From: a virus
IMG/VR virus record: IMGVR_UViG_3300025030_000016
Coordinates: 1 to 62,233 of that record
Length of the DNA stretch: 62,233 bases
Strand: one strand, 5' to 3'
The notes below the pieces were generated by a model. The model saw only the letters and a list, made by a program, of their open reading frames with translations. It had not been told where the DNA came from and made no database searches. Each line of letters starts with the position of its first letter. Position 1 is the first letter of the stretch. This document shows positions 24,629-32,249 of the stretch, in pieces. The position numbers and the translations under genes are program-made.

Positions 24629-25285
24629 TTACAAAGGGATCAGGTCGTCCTGCATGTATTCTCTCGCCGCTGCCAACCACTCCGCCTTACCTGCGGCTCG
24701 GTATGCTTGTCGCTCCGCCAGCGTCAACTTGGGTGGGCGAACTTTTTTTACATATTTAGGTTTGGGCGGTTTTTTAGTCCGTAATATTCGGAACCACGGG
24801 CGCGGGTCCAAGTGGCGGTTTACATGCGGTGCGTACTCCCCAAAATACATCAACTCGGCCCCACGTCGGACACTCGCGGCTTCGACCAGCGTCTTGAAAT
24901 CTCCCAAGTACAGCTGCTTCCCGTTTACAGATATTGAAGCTTTCCAGTACTTTCCGTTTCTGCTTACGCCAAGAACCCCTGACTTGTTAGTTGTGGGAAG
25001 CCTAGTTACATTCCTACTGTTCTGCTTGGCTGTACAAGGCCGCAGATTCGCGCGGGTATTATTGAGTCCGTCCCCGTCTTTGTGGTCTGTGACGCTCCAC
25101 GCTTCGTCGCCCAGTATGAACCTATGCATCTTCACGCGTACCCCTCGGACCGTACCTTCGGCGTAGTAAGCACCTGCGGCTCCGCCTGGGATGCGGCGCC
25201 AGCTGTATGCTTGCACCCTTTCAGCATCAGCTTCGTCTACCAGTGCGAAATATTTGCCCCTTGAGATCGGGATTTTTACAACCAT
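24629..25285 (-). CDS. HNH homing endonuclease with AP2-like DNA-binding domain
   Basis: A 218-aa protein. An N-terminal strand part (YFALVDEADAERVQAYSW) is followed by the HNH core (MHRFILGDEAW...DHKDGDGLNNTRANLRPC). An AP2/ERF-like DNA-binding module follows (GVLGVSRNGKYWKASIS...LGDF), and a basic, Pro-rich C-terminus. It is free-standing with its own promoter and GGAGG before ATG 25285. The broken gene at 36.96-37.47 kb belongs to the same family. Confidence 0.88.
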   Translation of the reverse strand: MVVKIPISRGKYFALVDEADAERVQAYSWRRIPGGAAGAYYAEGTVRGVRVKMHRFILGDEAWSVTDHKDGDGLNNTRANLRPCTAKQNSRNVTRLPTTNKSGVLGVSRNGKYWKASISVNGKQLYLGDFKTLVEAASVRRGAELMYFGEYAPHVNRHLDPRPWFRILRTKKPPKPKYVKKVRPPKLTLAERQAYRAAGKAEWLAAAREYMQDDLIPL

Positions 25286-25312
25286 TTAAGATCCTCCTTT
25301 AAGGTTTTCCGC

Positions 25313-25341
25313 AGTTTACAAGCGCAGGCGGTCTATGTCAA
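25313..25341 (-). promoter_or_regulatory. Promoter for HNH endonuclease
   Basis: TTGACA (25336-25341), a 17-nt spacer and TAAACT (25313-25318) on the minus strand, with AAAGTTG just upstream. Confidence 0.72.
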
Positions 25342-25421
25342 CAACTTTATATATTTTCAGGAAAATTTTAGCCGTATAATTCTAAGGTAATGTAGAGGGT
25401 CCGGGGGCCGTTGACTTTATC

Positions 25422-25560
25422 CCCCCAACGGGGGGTGAGCCTTTTCGCCGCGAAGCGGCTACTCATAAGCCTTCGGCGCGACAGCGCCTGTTACTTACGG
25501 CGAGCCGTTAACCGCGAAGCGGTCGCGGCAAAATCGTTTCGTGCGGTCTCCTGGAACCGC
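25422..25560. repeat. Cluster of GC-rich palindromes with GAA triloops
   Basis: A gene-free stretch holding CCCCCC-AAC-GGGGGG, GCCGC-GAA-GCGGC, GGCGC-GACA-GCGCC and ACCGC-GAA-GCGGT. The core CCGCGAAGCGG occurs twice and a half copy runs into the tandem repeat. It resembles REP-like dispersed palindromes. Together with the tandem repeat it fills the 458-base gap 25286-25743. Confidence 0.7.
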
Positions 25561-25563
25561 GAA

Positions 25564-25679
25564 GGGACGAAGGGACGAAGGGACGAAGGGACGAAGGGAC
25601 GAAGGGACGAAGGGACGAAGGGACGAAGGGACGAAGGGACGAAGGGACGAAGGGACGAAGGGACGAAGGGACGAAGGGA
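25564..25679. repeat. 14.5 x 8-bp tandem repeat (GGGACGAA)
   Basis: Fourteen perfect copies of GGGACGAA plus half a copy, in non-coding DNA just outside a terminator. The unit is not a multiple of three and no real gene covers it. It is likely prone to copy-number change. Confidence 0.95.
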
Positions 25680-25688
25680 AGCGGACGC

Positions 25689-25717
25689 AAAAAAGCCCGG
25701 GCTGGTAGCTCCCGGGC
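25689..25717 (-). terminator. Strong rho-independent terminator
   Basis: On the minus strand, a 7-bp GCCCGGG/CCCGGGC stem (25695-25701, 25711-25717) with a 9-nt loop and six T residues. It ends the 28.7-25.7 kb cassette. Confidence 0.9.
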
Positions 25718-25743
25718 GGCTTTGTCGCTTCGCTTGTGGCGCG

Positions 25744-26091
25744 CTATGCGCCGTAAATCATGCCGTCATCGCCTATGTAAAGATTCACCTCTCCGAATTC
25801 CTTGCTCAAGGCCGTGAGCTGGGACGCCTCGGGCTCTTGCCAGTCACCATCCCAGAATCCGGCGCCGTGTCCGTTGCGCGTCAGCCAGAAATCATGAGCA
25901 GCGCGGCTCTCCTCGGCGATGGAGTAGAGGCCGTCCGCTTTGGCCTTGAACAGTTCGCAGTCGGTCCGCATGGCGTCAAGCGTCTCCGGCGCTATGTCCT
26001 CAAAGCTGTAGTTGTCATCCAGCGGCCGGCCTTCATCGTCGGTGCTGCTCCACAATGCGCAAATGATGTAATGCTGCAGGAAGTTGTCCAT
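25744..26091 (-). CDS. Conserved phage/plasmid-type unknown protein
   Basis: A 115-aa protein with the recurring pattern ALWSSTDDEGRPLDDNYS...DIAPETL...HDFWLTRNGHGAGFWDGDW...YIGDDGMIYGA, seen in many phage and plasmid proteins of unknown role. AAAGGAG precedes ATG 26091. It is the last gene before the terminator of this cassette. Function not established. Confidence 0.75.
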   Translation of the reverse strand: MDNFLQHYIICALWSSTDDEGRPLDDNYSFEDIAPETLDAMRTDCELFKAKADGLYSIAEESRAAHDFWLTRNGHGAGFWDGDWQEPEASQLTALSKEFGEVNLYIGDDGMIYGA

Positions 26092-26103
26092 TTCAATCTC
26101 CTT

Positions 26104-26454
26104 TTACTGGTAATCGTTCATGTGCCGCTCTACGATGTCTCCCCAGCTGGTAATTGCTATCGTGCCGCGGCTGTGGTTGTAGCAGATAGTAGGCGCGTAG
26201 GCGTCGCCGGTGTTCAGGTAGCTGGTACGTACATTCTGCCTGCTCACAATACTTTCAACTCCGTAACAGCATAGCAGCGCGTTAAGTCTCTCCAGCGTGC
26301 GCAGTACGTCAATCTCTTTCGGGTGCCAGTAATTTGAGATACGCCTCAAATCTTCGAGCTCTTCCCGGACCTGCTTGGCTAGTATCTTCGGGTCTCCTGC
26401 CCGGCTTAACCAGGTGAGGCGGGTCTCAATGGTTTTGGCTGTCGGGATATTCAT
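26104..26454 (-). CDS. Unknown early-cassette protein
   Basis: A 116-aa protein (MNIPTAKTIETRLTWL) with a helical first half (REELEDLRRISNYWHPKEIDVL) and a beta C-terminus. AAGGAG precedes ATG 26454. No family recognised. Confidence 0.65.
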   Translation of the reverse strand: MNIPTAKTIETRLTWLSRAGDPKILAKQVREELEDLRRISNYWHPKEIDVLRTLERLNALLCCYGVESIVSRQNVRTSYLNTGDAYAPTICYNHSRGTIAITSWGDIVERHMNDYQ

Positions 26455-26520
26455 TTCAATCTCCTTATATCACATGCCTCTGAATATAGATGCCTACGAT
26501 GATGAGGGAAAATAGTATAA

Positions 26521-26718
26521 TCATGGGGTGAGCTCCCTCGCTGCCGCTCGGACCCTGTTCGCGGTCCTGGTGAGGCGCGCGGCCTTCGCTTCGAGCTCCT
26601 CGGCGTAATATGCGAGCTCTGCAGGTTCGCCCCGCTCCGTCCTGATTGACATGCTGCCGTGCTCGTCCTGAATCTCGATGTAATGGCCGGCGGCCGATAC
26701 TTGGCTTGTCACTTTCAT
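26521..26718 (-). CDS. Unknown 65-aa protein
   Basis: The N-terminal half is beta-like (VTSQVSAAGHYIEIQDEHGSMSI) and the second half is an Arg/Ala-rich helix. ATG 26718 overlaps the stop of the 28-aa gene (ATGA). Function unknown. Confidence 0.6.
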   Translation of the reverse strand: MKVTSQVSAAGHYIEIQDEHGSMSIRTERGEPAELAYYAEELEAKAARLTRTANRVRAAARELTP

Positions 26719-26801
26719 CTCTCCCCTCCCCTTTTAAATACGTTGTTCAACCTGGTGACGATCCTGTGCAGCTCCTGGGAGTGCCGGTTTTCAGGTTTCA
26801 T
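26715..26801 (-). CDS. 28-aa coupled miniprotein
   Basis: ATG 26801 has AAGGAG upstream, and both ends overlap neighbours as ATGA. The product is a short basic helix (MKPENRHSQELHRIVTRL). Its coupling to both flanking genes suggests real translation, possibly mainly for coupling. Confidence 0.5.
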   Translation of the reverse strand: MKPENRHSQELHRIVTRLNNVFKRGGER

Positions 26802-27202
26802 GTCGTGGGCTCCTTCGGAATCAGCCGGCGCAAACAAAAAATGTTACTGCTTGGATAGTACGTCGTGTCTTTGAACCAACCATTATAGCTGTTCATGCTG
26901 TTAATTATGTTGGCGTGGTCCTTAGGCCATTTCTCGGCCTGTTCAAGCTCCTGTTCTCTGCTGCTGTCGATGTAGCTGAAAAACCCGTCCGGCATCTCTT
27001 TAATCGCTTCGATCACGTCGGCGGTCTCTATGGTGGCGAAGTCAACACAGTAATCCGGTTTTGATTCGCCGTAGTTGCTGCATAATACGGTTTTCCCGGT
27101 TTCGGGGTTCCGGATGATGCCGTACTCAAAAAGCGATATATCCAAGCTGTAATCAACTCGATCTGTGAAGTGCTTGTTTAGGTAGGCTCTTAGTTTTCCC
27201 AT
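26798..27202 (-). CDS. Unknown early-cassette protein
   Basis: A 134-aa acidic protein (MGKLRAYLNKHFTDRVDYSL) with GGGAG upstream. It contains CVDFATIETADVIEAIKEMP and ends ...RRLIPKEPTT. No family recognised. Confidence 0.65.
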   Translation of the reverse strand: MGKLRAYLNKHFTDRVDYSLDISLFEYGIIRNPETGKTVLCSNYGESKPDYCVDFATIETADVIEAIKEMPDGFFSYIDSSREQELEQAEKWPKDHANIINSMNSYNGWFKDTTYYPSSNIFCLRRLIPKEPTT

Positions 27203-27203
27203 C

Positions 27204-27293
27204 TTATTTCTCCCTTATGATCCCGGTCAGTTTGATCTTGACGGTCTCTCCGTTAATCCGCTTGTGAATGGCGATGAGGCGCGGTTTTTTCAT
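27204..27293 (-). CDS. 29-aa basic miniprotein
   Basis: ATG 27293 with GGAGG nine bases upstream, just after the stop of the 234-aa gene. It encodes MKKPRLIAIHKRINGETVKI... The strong SD and lack of other coding in the gap support it. Function unknown. Confidence 0.5.
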   Translation of the reverse strand: MKKPRLIAIHKRINGETVKIKLTGIIREK

Positions 27294-27297
27294 GTGG

Positions 27298-28002
27298 TTA
27301 GCCTCCGAAATAGAAACATCTGCAGTACTCCAGCACGGCGTCCGCGTCCTCGCGGTCCAAGATCAGCTCCTCCCAGCTGGTAAACCAGTCCTGGAAATAG
27401 ATCAAAGCGCGGTCGGGCTCGTTGTACTGGTTCAGCTCGCCCCATATCTTGACGGCCGGGCCGCCGGTGCAGAGCAGTATCTCGAATTCGCTGTCTTCGG
27501 CCTCCTCGCCGGGGCTGTGCCAGTCACTGCGGACCTGCACGCTTAGCGCGTCCTCTTCGATCCTGCGGCGCGCCTCCTCCGGGTCTTCGCAGTCGCCGGC
27601 GGCTTCGATCAATTCGGCGAGCTCGTCGGCGTACTCCTCTTTCCACTCGTCAATGTCGGTTTGCGCTGCCGTGCGATCTTCCTCATCATCTGCATCTACG
27701 ATGCGCGCCTGCAGTGAGTCAAGATCCCCCTCCAACTCCTCCAGCCGGTCGTAATCGCATAGGTACGCGGCTACCATCTCCTTGATGCTCGAAAGCTGCG
27801 CTTTTGCCTGCTCTCTTGCAGCTGCATTCTTGTCTTCTTTTTTCGGTTCCGGCTGGTCGAGCAGCGCGCGGACGCCGGTTGCGGCCTGGTTGACGGCGGT
27901 CAATGCCTCCTGCGGTATCCATGCGCCGGGGCGGGTTGCGTCTGCTATCAGGTTCAGCAGGTCGTTTATTGCGACAGTGGTTTTAGGGTCACGGTAAGTC
28001 AT
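27298..28002 (-). CDS. Unknown acidic helical protein
   Basis: A 234-aa protein with a long acidic coiled-coil in the middle (DYDRLEELEGDLDSLQARIVDADDEEDRT...) and a C-terminal beta part (FEILLCTGGPAVKIWGELNQYN). It starts at ATG 28002 after AGGAGG. Phage proteins with this acidic C-terminal layout are common in early cassettes, but the role is unknown. Confidence 0.7.
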   Translation of the reverse strand: MTYRDPKTTVAINDLLNLIADATRPGAWIPQEALTAVNQAATGVRALLDQPEPKKEDKNAAAREQAKAQLSSIKEMVAAYLCDYDRLEELEGDLDSLQARIVDADDEEDRTAAQTDIDEWKEEYADELAELIEAAGDCEDPEEARRRIEEDALSVQVRSDWHSPGEEAEDSEFEILLCTGGPAVKIWGELNQYNEPDRALIYFQDWFTSWEELILDREDADAVLEYCRCFYFGG

Positions 28003-28035
28003 TTTTGTTTCCTCCTGGCGCCGTGGCGCGGTTGG

Positions 28036-28692
28036 TTAGGTCCTGCTGCCGTCCACGTAAAACTCGTACTCATTGGCTCTGATTGCCTCGTCGACGTTTT
28101 CGTCAGAATAGATCCAATCGTTTTCCTGCTCCAGCTGCGAATAGATCCAGTCCGCGAAGTCGCGCATCAGCTGCGCCAAGGTCTCCTCCTGGTCCTCGGT
28201 CACCTCGCGCTCGTCGCTTCTCTCCACGTCGACGGACATAGTCCCGGAATGACTGTAGTAATTGGAGTTATGGCCGCGGCCCATGCGCGCGGTCAAGGTG
28301 TAGAAAGCGGGGCGCTGCAGATCCTGGAGCTGTCGAGCGATTCTCAAAAGCTCGCGGTCTCCCTTACTGGCATCCTCGCGGCCGGCGCCGGTCTCGGCAA
28401 GAATCGCTTTAACCGTGCCTTTCTTGTACTCATAGCGACCCTCGAAGCTGGCGCCGTCTCCCTGCGAGCAGAAACCGGACCAATAGATCAAGGGCTCCGA
28501 GCCCTCGTACCCGTAGCTGTTTTTCCAGGACCTGGTTTCGATCTCGATCCCCAGCAATTCAGCCATGCGGGCGGCGTCCTCAATCACGGCGCTGTAATCG
28601 TCAACGCATCCGCGCCACCATTCGCGCGCCTTCTCTTTGGCGTCGTCACTCAGCTCGTCGAACATGTAAACCATCTTGGTCTCCTGTCTCAT
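28036..28692 (-). CDS. Unknown early protein with FDELSDDAKEKAREWWR motif
   Basis: A 218-aa acidic protein. The N-terminal motif VYMFDELSDDAKEKAREWW occurs in many phage and plasmid proteins, sometimes labelled as toxin-antitoxin related, a label I consider unproven. The middle has IYWSGFCSQGDGASFEG and the C-terminus is rich in Trp, Asp and Glu. Two starts are possible: ATG 28692 (GGAGG 8 nt before) and ATG 28674 (AGGAG 6 nt before). It is the first gene of the minus cassette behind a TTGCAT-TATAGT promoter. Confidence 0.75.
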   Translation of the reverse strand: MRQETKMVYMFDELSDDAKEKAREWWRGCVDDYSAVIEDAARMAELLGIEIETRSWKNSYGYEGSEPLIYWSGFCSQGDGASFEGRYEYKKGTVKAILAETGAGREDASKGDRELLRIARQLQDLQRPAFYTLTARMGRGHNSNYYSHSGTMSVDVERSDEREVTEDQEETLAQLMRDFADWIYSQLEQENDWIYSDENVDEAIRANEYEFYVDGSRT

Positions 28693-28727
28693 TTTCGGGC
28701 CCTCCCTGGTAATTTCGATCTGAGAAA

Positions 28728-28755
28728 ACTATAGCACATTACTGTAATTATGCAA
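28728..28755 (-). promoter_or_regulatory. Promoter of the minus early cassette with palindromic operator
   Basis: TTGCAT (28750-28755), a 16-nt spacer and TATAGT (28728-28733) on the minus strand. The spacer contains the palindrome ATTACTGTAAT (28738-28748), a likely repressor site. Confidence 0.6.
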
Positions 28756-29359
28756 TTTATTTATTCTTGCCGGTCCTGGAGGACCAGGCCTGCTCGACCC
28801 CGGCCTGGAGGTCGGTCGACCACTAAGCCTAAGTTTTGTAAAGTAGTTGATTACTAAGATAAAGAGTTGTGTAAAGTTTTGGTCGCTTTTTCGAGGCCCA
28901 AACGGAGGGGTTATTCAAAGCATAGTGCGCTTGAACATTAGAGGTCAAATTATATAGTTTGATCTATTTTGAATAATGGTAAAATATATGCGTAATTTTT
29001 TAAGTTGGAATGCACTGAAAATATGTAGAATTAGCTGGAGTTCGCTAGCTCTGCGTTCAAGGAATCCACAGGCGCAGATGCCCACGGTAAGCGGGTCCAC
29101 GTTTTGATGTATTATTATTATAGGTTGTAGAGACTAATATCCTAAAAAAAAACTAGACCTAAAATCGACTTGAGATTTTACATATTTTCAAACTACACAT
29201 TAGAAGGCTGTTTGAATAACGTGTAAAATCCAAAAACGATTGGGGTCTCTGTCAGAAAATCGCGTGCTTTTATACTACTTAACTTTGATTTAAATTCAAA
29301 ACGCACCTAAACCCGCACCCCCGCACAACTTTATTTCTCAAACGCAATAGTAAAATTAC
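28756..29359. promoter_or_regulatory. AT-rich divergent control region, possible origin
   Basis: No gene is seen here. The left end has GC-rich hairpins (GGTCC-TGGA-GGACC; GGTCGGTCGACC). Further right lie three copies of TTTGAATAA (28911-28919 inverted, 28968-28976, 29211-29219) and an 18-bp near-perfect inverted repeat around TATATA (TCAAA...TTTGA, about 28945-28962). It is the most AT-rich part of the genome and separates the two early operons. It may hold operators, an origin or both. Confidence 0.5.
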
Positions 29360-29388
29360 TTGCCCTAGATTGGTTTTTATGCTATCTA
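29360..29388 (+). promoter_or_regulatory. Probable promoter of the plus-strand early region
   Basis: TTGCCC (29360-29365), a 17-nt spacer and TATCTA (29383-29388), 30 nt before the ATG of the 351-aa gene. The -35 match is weak. Confidence 0.45.
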
Positions 29389-29418
29389 ACTTAAAACGAC
29401 CGAAAAGGAGGCAAAATC

Positions 29419-30474
29419 ATGGCTCGACCTGCCAAATCCGAACTCCGCAGTTCCATAAGATTCCGCCGCGTGGAACTCATCCTCGAACACCCGTTGGCCG
29501 CAGCCACCAAGATCAACCAGATGCTCGCCGAAGAGTTCAACGTCTCGGTCCAGACCATCTGGTATCATCTGCGTGTGGACAGCTCCGACGACAAGCGCAC
29601 CAAGTACACCCAGCAGGAGCGCGACAAGTTCTGCTCCATGACGCGCAAACAGCTGCTCCTCTACGCCACGCAGAACGACCTGAACTTCAACACGCTCTAC
29701 GCTATGGTGTGGCGCGAGAAGTCGAAAGGGTTCAGCAACAAGATGCGCACCGAGGATTATGTGGAGGTATGCGAGAGGCGCAACTTCATGGACTTTGGGC
29801 GGCTCGCCGACCTGAAAGCGTTCCACCACCCTCGGGACGCCTACAAAGAGGCTAAAAAGGCTGTCCAGAGCGTCCAGAGCATGGATCTTCTGGCCCCTAA
29901 CTTCCTGGTCCACCCGCCCTCTCGAAAATATTACATCCTAAGCCTAAGCGAGCAACGCTTCCTCCTGACGAATCCCCGCAGGTTCCTGCGTGAGAACGCC
30001 CAGCGTATCTCGGAGAACTGGAAGAGCTACGACGACCGCGACAGCTATTTCGTCCTTCTGGATGCCCGCTTTGCGGACTCGCACCATGAGGGCAAGACCT
30101 TGAGCGTTCACAGCACCTTCGAGAACGCGGCCCATGCGGCATCGGCCAAGGCTCACTCGGAGAACCCCGTCCCCACCAAGATCATCCGCAGGTATGGCTC
30201 GGCGAAAGGCGCCGCCTGTGTCCGGTACGAGGTGGGAGAGTACGTGCCTAAGCGTGGCCTGGACGCCGCACCTTTGAGCCCGTCCCAAACCATCGAGTTC
30301 ATCCCGGACACCAAGGCGGTGACTCCCGGGACTCAACCGGCTATCTCATCCGCCGCGATAGATCATGCTCTGGACTCCCTCCTCGTGGACGAAGACGCAC
30401 CCAGCGAGAACCTGGCCGAACTCACTCCCGAGGAGTGGGAGGAAGAGGATCGCATGGCAAAAATAAATTTGTAA
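29419..30474 (+). CDS. Unknown early protein, possible regulator or replication factor
   Basis: A 351-aa protein (MARPAKSELRSSIRFRRVEL) with AAGGAGG before ATG 29419. Residues about 20-50 may form a helix-turn-helix (INQMLAEEFNVSVQTIWYHLR). The middle is basic and Tyr-rich (KYYILSLSEQRFLLTNPRRF), and the C-terminus is acidic. As the first gene after the divergent control region, it is a good candidate for the phage's own regulator or origin-binding protein. No family recognised. Confidence 0.75.
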   Translation: MARPAKSELRSSIRFRRVELILEHPLAAATKINQMLAEEFNVSVQTIWYHLRVDSSDDKRTKYTQQERDKFCSMTRKQLLLYATQNDLNFNTLYAMVWREKSKGFSNKMRTEDYVEVCERRNFMDFGRLADLKAFHHPRDAYKEAKKAVQSVQSMDLLAPNFLVHPPSRKYYILSLSEQRFLLTNPRRFLRENAQRISENWKSYDDRDSYFVLLDARFADSHHEGKTLSVHSTFENAAHAASAKAHSENPVPTKIIRRYGSAKGAACVRYEVGEYVPKRGLDAAPLSPSQTIEFIPDTKAVTPGTQPAISSAAIDHALDSLLVDEDAPSENLAELTPEEWEEEDRMAKINL

Positions 30475-30479
30475 AGTTG

Positions 30480-30508
30480 TTGACAAGCACAGAGGTGCAT
30501 GGTAAAGT
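30480..30508 (+). promoter_or_regulatory. Promoter
   Basis: TTGACA (30480-30485), a 17-nt spacer and TAAAGT (30503-30508), preceded by AAAGTTG. It drives the small genes from 30.54 kb. Confidence 0.68.
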
Positions 30509-30538
30509 TCTTAAAACGATGAACTACAGGAGGCACCG

Positions 30539-30685
30539 ATGAAAGACCCTAAAGAACCCAAACCCGCACCCCACGTCATGCCCTCCCGCTTCACCGCCGC
30601 CTACGATCAGAACCGCGACAGGTTCTACGGGTTGGAGCGTAACCCTTACACCGGGAAGGTCGAGGACTGCAGGGATCGGGATTAA
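30539..30685 (+). CDS. Unknown 48-aa protein
   Basis: ATG 30539 with CAGGAGG upstream; encodes a Pro- and Asp-rich peptide (MKDPKEPKPAPHVMPSRF...FYGLERNPYTGK). It is followed directly by the lipoprotein gene. Function unknown. Confidence 0.6.
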   Translation: MKDPKEPKPAPHVMPSRFTAAYDQNRDRFYGLERNPYTGKVEDCRDRD

Positions 30686-30703
30686 CCCAAAGGAGACCCC
30701 CAA

Positions 30704-31003
30704 ATGAAAAAGATCCTCGCCTTGATCGCAGCCCTGCTCCTCACAGGCTGCGGCGCCGGAGTCGACTGGTTCCCCGACGCACAGAAGACTGAGACCGAAC
30801 CCGCCGGCACTTTCGTCCGCAGCGAGAGAAACCAGGGCACGCACGACTGGTTCACCACCACGACCGTGGGTGTCTTCCGCATGTACACCTCGACCAGGAT
30901 GGCCGACTCCGAGCCGGTCACGCTGGAGACCGTGAGAGACTCCCAGCAGATCCTGAGACGGAGCCTGAACGCGAGTTCAGGGCGGTGGGAGGTGAGGCTG
31001 TGA
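30704..31003 (+). CDS. Early lipoprotein
   Basis: A 99-aa protein with a lipoprotein signal MKKILALIAALLLTGC (Cys16) and a beta-rich mature part (VGVFRMYTSTRMADSEPVTLE). An early-expressed lipoprotein could act at the cell surface, for example in superinfection exclusion; this is inference. AAGGAG precedes ATG 30704. Confidence 0.75.
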   Translation: MKKILALIAALLLTGCGAGVDWFPDAQKTETEPAGTFVRSERNQGTHDWFTTTTVGVFRMYTSTRMADSEPVTLETVRDSQQILRRSLNASSGRWEVRL

Positions 31004-31263
31004 AACGTCTTAAACCAGGCGAGTCTAAGAAGCACAAAGACAGCTGGAACTCATGGCTGCTCACGTTTGAAGTAGGCGAGTGCCGGTATGTGGAGACCAC
31101 CTACGAGGGTTACCCTGCCGCAATGCGGACCATCAACACACCGAAATCTCGACGTGGCAGCGTGCTTGAAGGGTGGAAGTTTTCGGTCAGTCTGTTTACG
31201 GCGGTGAGTGCCAGCGCCGCAAGTGATGTCAGGTATCTGATCTGCATTACGAGGGAGGCTTGA
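31000..31263 (+). CDS. Unknown 87-aa basic protein
   Basis: GTG 31000 overlaps the lipoprotein stop (GTGA) and has GGGAGG upstream. Encodes MKRLKPGESKKHKDSWNSWL... with beta-like C-terminus. No family recognised. Confidence 0.6.
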   Translation: MKRLKPGESKKHKDSWNSWLLTFEVGECRYVETTYEGYPAAMRTINTPKSRRGSVLEGWKFSVSLFTAVSASAASDVRYLICITREA

Positions 31264-31265
31264 GA

Positions 31266-31400
31266 ATGCGTAGAATCCTGTGTTTTATCGGCTGGCATAC
31301 TTGGAAGTGGCGGCTCTACGGCCCCGACAAGAAGCCGCGCTTCGACATCCCTGCGGACGCGACATGTGAGCATTGCGGCGCGAGGTACGAAGAGAACTGA
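31266..31400 (+). CDS. 44-aa DUF1660-like small zinc-binding protein
   Basis: ATG 31266 begins MRRILCFIGWHTWKW, the usual opening of small phage DUF1660-type proteins, and ends with CEHCGARYEEN. Cys and His residues suggest a zinc knuckle. Function unknown. Confidence 0.65.
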   Translation: MRRILCFIGWHTWKWRLYGPDKKPRFDIPADATCEHCGARYEEN

Positions 31401-31423
31401 AACGATTCAGAGGAGATGCTGAA

Positions 31424-31573
31424 ATGGTCACCGAGAAGAACTTCCAAGCCTTCAAGAAGGCTTACGAGCAGGCGGTTAAGGACGGGGCCAAAGTCTTCAC
31501 ATTCGAGAGGCAGGACGTGTTGACGGACTATGCGAAATATCTGATTGAGTATTTGGAGAAGAACCGGACATAG
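31424..31573 (+). CDS. Conserved small phage protein, unknown
   Basis: A 49-aa protein, ATG 31424 with AGGAG upstream. KNFQAFKKAYEQAVKDGAKVF...DYAKYLIEYLE is a recurring small phage sequence of unknown function. Bases 31574-31710 after it hold no gene that I can see. Confidence 0.65.
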   Translation: MVTEKNFQAFKKAYEQAVKDGAKVFTFERQDVLTDYAKYLIEYLEKNRT

Positions 31574-31710
31574 AGCACGCAGGCTAAGCGATCGGCGGGT
31601 CGCGGCAGAAGGAAAAAACCTCGCTGTCGTCCTGCGGCTCCACACGAACCGCGGCCATCCGTAATAGTGCGGCTCTGGCTGCGGGACCATAAACCTAAAA
31701 GGAGCGAGGG

Positions 31711-31950
31711 ATGAGGGATGCTGTAGTCACGCTGAAGGTAGTACCTAAAGGCTATAACAGCCAAGTGATAGAACACTTAGAGCGGTTGTTGGCGCAGGCA
31801 AGATCTGGAGAGGTTTTTGAACTCACAGCGATAACCAAACTCAAGAGCGGAGAGTACGAGAGCAGTTGGACAGGCTGTGAGAACTTGGTGGAGCTCGCAG
31901 GACATCTTGAGCGATTGAAGCTGCAGATGCTTAGAAGGATGGACACCTAA
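31711..31950 (+). CDS. Unknown 79-aa protein
   Basis: Begins MRDAVVTLKVVPKGYNSQVIEHLERLL after GGAGCG; ends with a helical LERLKLQMLRRM. No family recognised. Confidence 0.6.
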   Translation: MRDAVVTLKVVPKGYNSQVIEHLERLLAQARSGEVFELTAITKLKSGEYESSWTGCENLVELAGHLERLKLQMLRRMDT

Positions 31951-31975
31951 AATTCCACAACTAAAGGAGCCACGA

Positions 31976-32173
31976 ATGGATGAGACAATCAGGCCTGACA
32001 GCAGCATGATCGAGGAGTACAGCTACGACGATGAAACCCAGACCCTCACCGTCACCTTCTGCAAAGGCGGCACTTACTCCTACTCGGGAGTCCAGGAGGA
32101 GGTCTTCGAGTCGATGAAATCGGCGGACTCCGTGGGCAGGTTCTTCCTGCAGAACATCAAGGGGCAGTATTAG
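31976..32173 (+). CDS. KTSC-domain protein
   Basis: A 65-aa protein with the KTSC pattern: DSSMIEEYSYDDETQTLTVTF, KGGTYSYSGV and SVGRFFLQNIKGQY. KTSC domains are found alone or beside RNA- and DNA-processing proteins, with no firm biochemical role. It lies just before the polymerase promoter. Confidence 0.8.
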   Translation: MDETIRPDSSMIEEYSYDDETQTLTVTFCKGGTYSYSGVQEEVFESMKSADSVGRFFLQNIKGQY

Positions 32174-32186
32174 GAGGATAAAGTTC

Positions 32187-32215
32187 TTGACACCGCCTCA
32201 AGACTCCCGTATAAA
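32187..32215 (+). promoter_or_regulatory. Strong promoter for the DNA polymerase gene
   Basis: TTGACA (32187-32192), a 17-nt spacer and TATAAA (32210-32215), preceded by AAAGTTC. Confidence 0.82.
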
Positions 32216-32249
32216 GAACTGAACAATAAGTTAGAAAGAGGTAAGGACC

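Noticed and set aside
25564-25679. CRISPR array
   Set aside because: The repeat unit is only 8 bp with no spacers and no cas genes nearby; the Cas4-like gene belongs to the replication block.
31574-31710. Possible RNA gene in the short gap after the 49-aa gene
   Set aside because: A few GC-rich complementary words occur but no terminator, promoter or consistent fold can be drawn.
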